Source: CAYZJV01 sp964473245
GTDB lineage: Bacteria; Spirochaetota; Spirochaetia; Sphaerochaetales; Sphaerochaetaceae
Length of the DNA: 8,685 nt
Assembly: GCA_964473245.1 (NCBI GenBank)
Contig: CAYYOL010000065.1
Coordinates: 1 to 8,685 of the forward strand
Direction of reading: 5' to 3'
This document shows positions 6,428-8,685 of the stretch, one piece after another (position 1 is the first letter of the stretch; every line of letters starts with the position of its first letter). A program made the position numbers and the translations under genes. The notes beneath the pieces are model-generated. The model made no database searches. It was not told the origin of the DNA and was given only the letters and a program-made list of their open reading frames with translations.

Positions 6428-7822
6428 GTGCAGAGGAACCAAAGAGTGAGTGCGGTACATGTTGGTCTCGATATTGGAACTACCCATATCACCATGGTGG
6501 TGATTGATCTTTCACGAGAGAGGAAGATTCGTCACTATGCACGTTCGAATCCAAGAGTCGATACCGGTGAAACGTATACATATGCCCAGGATCCTGTACA
6601 GATCGAGATGATTATCCGATCACTCCTTGCCCTTGTCGACGAGCCGATTGGATCTATCTGCCTTACCGGACAGGTGCATGGCATTCTTTACTATGACGCA
6701 CAAGGGATGGCAGTATCACCTCTCTATACATGGCTTGATAGAAGTGCCTTGGTATCCATCGATGGTATGACCAGTCAGCAACGGATGGAACAGGAGACGG
6801 GTATCCATCTTCCATCGGGATACGGCTTGTTGACTCATTTTGCCCATCGGAGACTCGGAAAGGTTCCGTCTCATGCAGTCGGGTTCTGTGGTATCCTTGA
6901 ATTCATTACCGGTAAGTTGGTCGGAACGCGCAGTCGCCATTCCGATGCCAGTTGCCTTGCTTCTTATGGAGCCTTCGATCCGGTATCGCTCTCGTTCGAT
7001 CCAGGGGTTCTGCGTACCGTACTCGACTCGAGCATGCTCCCATTTCTCGAACCCTGTACACCGTTAACGTTGGTAGGGGAGACTCCAGATGGCATACCGG
7101 TCGCTCATGCTGTCGGGGACAACCAGGCAGGTTTCTTCGGCATGGTACCAGACTGGGAATGTTCGGCAATGGTGAGTATAGGAACCAGCGGACAGGTTTC
7201 TGTGTTCAGTACCGATACGGCGTGCCCCGACCAGATGGAGTTGAGGCCGTTCTTCGGCGCGGGATACCTGCACGTCGGTGCGACTTTGACTGCCGGAAAA
7301 ACGTATGAGGTCATTCAACGCTTTTTTGCATCGATACTCGCATCCGCAGGAGTATCTGTTGATAACGAACGTATCTTTGCTATGATGAAATCGGTAGCAG
7401 CGAGCGATGATGGTGATGAGCCTTTGTTCTTGGATCCGAGATTCAATGGTGCCCGACACGATCCTTCCGTTCGTGGATCGTTGACACACATCACGTTGGA
7501 CAATCTGACACCGGGGAATCTGGTGCGTGCGGCGATACAGGGGATTGTCGAAGAGCTCTATACATTCAAGGAGCATGCCCCCGAGGTGTTCCGACCTGTG
7601 AATCACATTGTCGCAACCGGTGCTGCGGTGAGGAAGAACCACCTTTTCTCCCAAGAGTTGGAGAGACAGTTCGGGATTCCGCTGGTGGTTGCCGATATCG
7701 ATGATGGTGCGGGTGTAGGGGCAGCGTTGATAGGCGCTGTCTCGGCAGGAGCGCTCTCGATCGATGCAGCACGGCTGTGGGTAAAGGAAAATCTGGATAT
7801 GACGATGGAGGAAACGGAATGA
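6428..7822 (+). CDS. FGGY-family carbohydrate kinase, sedoheptulokinase-like
   Basis: This cytoplasmic enzyme should phosphorylate a ketose with ATP. It has 464 residues and the two-lobed FGGY fold: phosphate loop LDIGTT (14-19), sugar-side motifs TGQVHGI (80-86) and SPLYTWLDRSA (97-107), GYGLLTHF (131-138), catalytic-base motif GDNQAGF (D231), IGTSGQ (251-256) in the nucleotide region and TGAAVRKNHLF (397-407). The combination of LTGQxHG, SPLYTWxD, SGYGLxTHF and xxRKNxL is characteristic of sedoheptulokinase (SHPK-type) proteins rather than xylulo-, ribulo- or glycerol kinases. The exact ketose remains open, since close relatives with unknown substrates are common. GTG 6428 has GGAG 8 bases upstream, inside the end of the regulator gene; a second GTG at 6446 also has a site (AGAGGA, 8 bases away), so the first six residues are uncertain. 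The 4-base ATGA overlap with the epimerase couples the two enzymes. Confidence 0.85.
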   Translation: MQRNQRVSAVHVGLDIGTTHITMVVIDLSRERKIRHYARSNPRVDTGETYTYAQDPVQIEMIIRSLLALVDEPIGSICLTGQVHGILYYDAQGMAVSPLYTWLDRSALVSIDGMTSQQRMEQETGIHLPSGYGLLTHFAHRRLGKVPSHAVGFCGILEFITGKLVGTRSRHSDASCLASYGAFDPVSLSFDPGVLRTVLDSSMLPFLEPCTPLTLVGETPDGIPVAHAVGDNQAGFFGMVPDWECSAMVSIGTSGQVSVFSTDTACPDQMELRPFFGAGYLHVGATLTAGKTYEVIQRFFASILASAGVSVDNERIFAMMKSVAASDDGDEPLFLDPRFNGARHDPSVRGSLTHITLDNLTPGNLVRAAIQGIVEELYTFKEHAPEVFRPVNHIVATGAAVRKNHLFSQELERQFGIPLVVADIDDGAGVGAALIGAVSAGALSIDAARLWVKENLDMTMEETE

Positions 7823-8682
7823 GAACAGTAGGAATCTATTATGCATTTTGGACACACGAATGGGATGTCGATTTTGTCCCATACATCAAAAAGGTGGGTA
7901 AGCTCGGCTTCGATCAGCTGGAACTCAACGGAGGGACCATCGTAGAGATGGACTCTGCGAAACAGCGTGAGTTGAAGCGTATCGCCGATGATGAGAATCT
8001 GCTTCTCTCGTACGGTATCGGCTTGCAAAAGGACTACGATGTCTCCTCTCCCGACGAAGCGGTGAGACAGCGCGGTATCGACTTCATGAAACGCATGATC
8101 GACTCGGTCGCAAACATGGGCGGCGGTATGATCGGCGGCACCATTCACGGGTATTGGCCTTCGACACTTCCTGCTGGATACGACTCGAAGCAACCGTTCT
8201 GGGAGCAGAGCATACAGAGCATGAAGGAGTTGGCCCCGTACGCTGGAGAGAGAGAGGTCATGTTGAATGTTGAGGTGATCAATCGATTCGAACAGTTCAT
8301 CATCAACGACAGTCACGAGGCATTGGCTTATGTGAAGGCAGTCGATCATCCCGCTTGTAGAGTGCTCCTCGATACGTTCCATATGAACATAGAAGAGGAT
8401 TCGTTCGGTGACGCCATTCGACGCATCGGGCCGTACCTCTCTGCATTCCATCTTGGTGAGACGAATAGAAAGACACCCGGGACAGGGCGAATGCCATGGA
8501 AGGAGATCAAGGAAGCTCTGGATGATATCGGCTTCGATGGTCCTCTGGTGATGGAGCCATTCGTGATGAAAGGTGGACAGGTAGGTCGAGATATCGGTGT
8601 TTGGCGCGATATCCTGGTGAACCCGGACCTAGATGCTCTCGCTGCCGAGGCGGCACAATTCGTGCGTGATAATCTCCTGTAA
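7819..8682 (+). CDS. Ketose 3-epimerase, D-tagatose/D-allulose 3-epimerase family (TIM barrel)
   Basis: This cytoplasmic metalloenzyme should invert C3 of a free ketose. The 287 residues match the family's usual ~290. All four metal ligands are visible: E152 (VEVINRFE), D185 (LLDTFHMN), H211 (AFHLGETNR) and E246 (VMEPFV). The substrate-handling residues E158, H188 and R217 are also present. From memory, these positions coincide with those described for the Pseudomonas cichorii enzyme (E152, D185, H211, E246). The family segment YGIGLQKDYDVSSPD follows the early strands. ATG 7819 overlaps the kinase stop (ATGA), and GGAGGA at 7807-7812 gives a 6-base gap. Longer in-frame starts such as 7777 lie inside the kinase and are rejected. 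Family members act on hexuloses, pentuloses and sometimes heptuloses, so the natural substrate must come from the operon context. It ends 3 bases before the window edge. Confidence 0.9.
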   Translation: MRTVGIYYAFWTHEWDVDFVPYIKKVGKLGFDQLELNGGTIVEMDSAKQRELKRIADDENLLLSYGIGLQKDYDVSSPDEAVRQRGIDFMKRMIDSVANMGGGMIGGTIHGYWPSTLPAGYDSKQPFWEQSIQSMKELAPYAGEREVMLNVEVINRFEQFIINDSHEALAYVKAVDHPACRVLLDTFHMNIEEDSFGDAIRRIGPYLSAFHLGETNRKTPGTGRMPWKEIKEALDDIGFDGPLVMEPFVMKGGQVGRDIGVWRDILVNPDLDALAAEAAQFVRDNLL

Positions 8683-8685
8683 CAA

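Noticed and set aside
7064..8451. Long minus-strand open frames (7064-7882 and 7603-8451) opposite kinase and epimerase
   Set aside because: They overlap each other and genes with clear catalytic motifs on the + strand. Their translations show no domain logic.

Overview
The window is a compact, single-strand carbohydrate-utilisation locus of about 8.7 kb. Its coding sequence is near 50% GC. The organism is most likely a fermentative bacterium of the Spirochaetota, with Sphaerochaeta-type as the best guess. That guess rests on the style of the binding-protein signal peptide (a long hydrophobic core ending ...AFAAGAQES), the dense sugar-ABC operon and the moderate GC. No rRNA or other taxonomic marker is present, so the placement is inference.

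Layout: bases 1-375 hold the 3' part of a VOC (glyoxalase/epimerase fold) gene whose start lies outside the window. Bases 376-587 are non-coding. They carry three adjacent GC-rich perfect hairpins (457-512), which look like a REP-type palindromic element, and a separate perfect 17-bp palindrome (542-558) just ahead of the first operon gene, which is a candidate operator. Seven genes follow, all on the + strand with short gaps or overlap: a periplasmic sugar-binding protein (588-1592), a double-domain sugar ABC ATPase (1661-3175), two BPD_transp_2-type permeases (3187-4203 and 4226-5242), a GntR-LacI/AraR-type chimeric regulator (5297-6424), an FGGY kinase closest to sedoheptulokinases (6428-7822) and a ketose 3-epimerase of the D-tagatose/D-allulose 3-epimerase family (7819-8682). 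The window stops three bases after the last stop codon, so the operon may continue.

How the parts fit: the binding protein, the ATPase and a permease heterodimer form a CUT2-type (ribose/rhamnose/AI-2-like) importer. The imported sugar is probably a free ketose. The epimerase would invert its C3, and the sedoheptulokinase-like enzyme would trap it as a phosphate, possibly one that enters the pentose phosphate pathway directly. The regulator would sense the sugar through its LacI-like domain. The substrate is not fixed by the sequence; a heptulose or a rare hexulose such as allulose are the leading ideas. A strong 13-bp hairpin without a T tract separates the binding-protein gene from the ATPase gene and probably sets their expression ratio.

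No phage, transposase, CRISPR, tRNA or rRNA signal was seen. This is a well-formed catabolic operon made of known families in a possibly unassigned combination, not a clearly new type of system.
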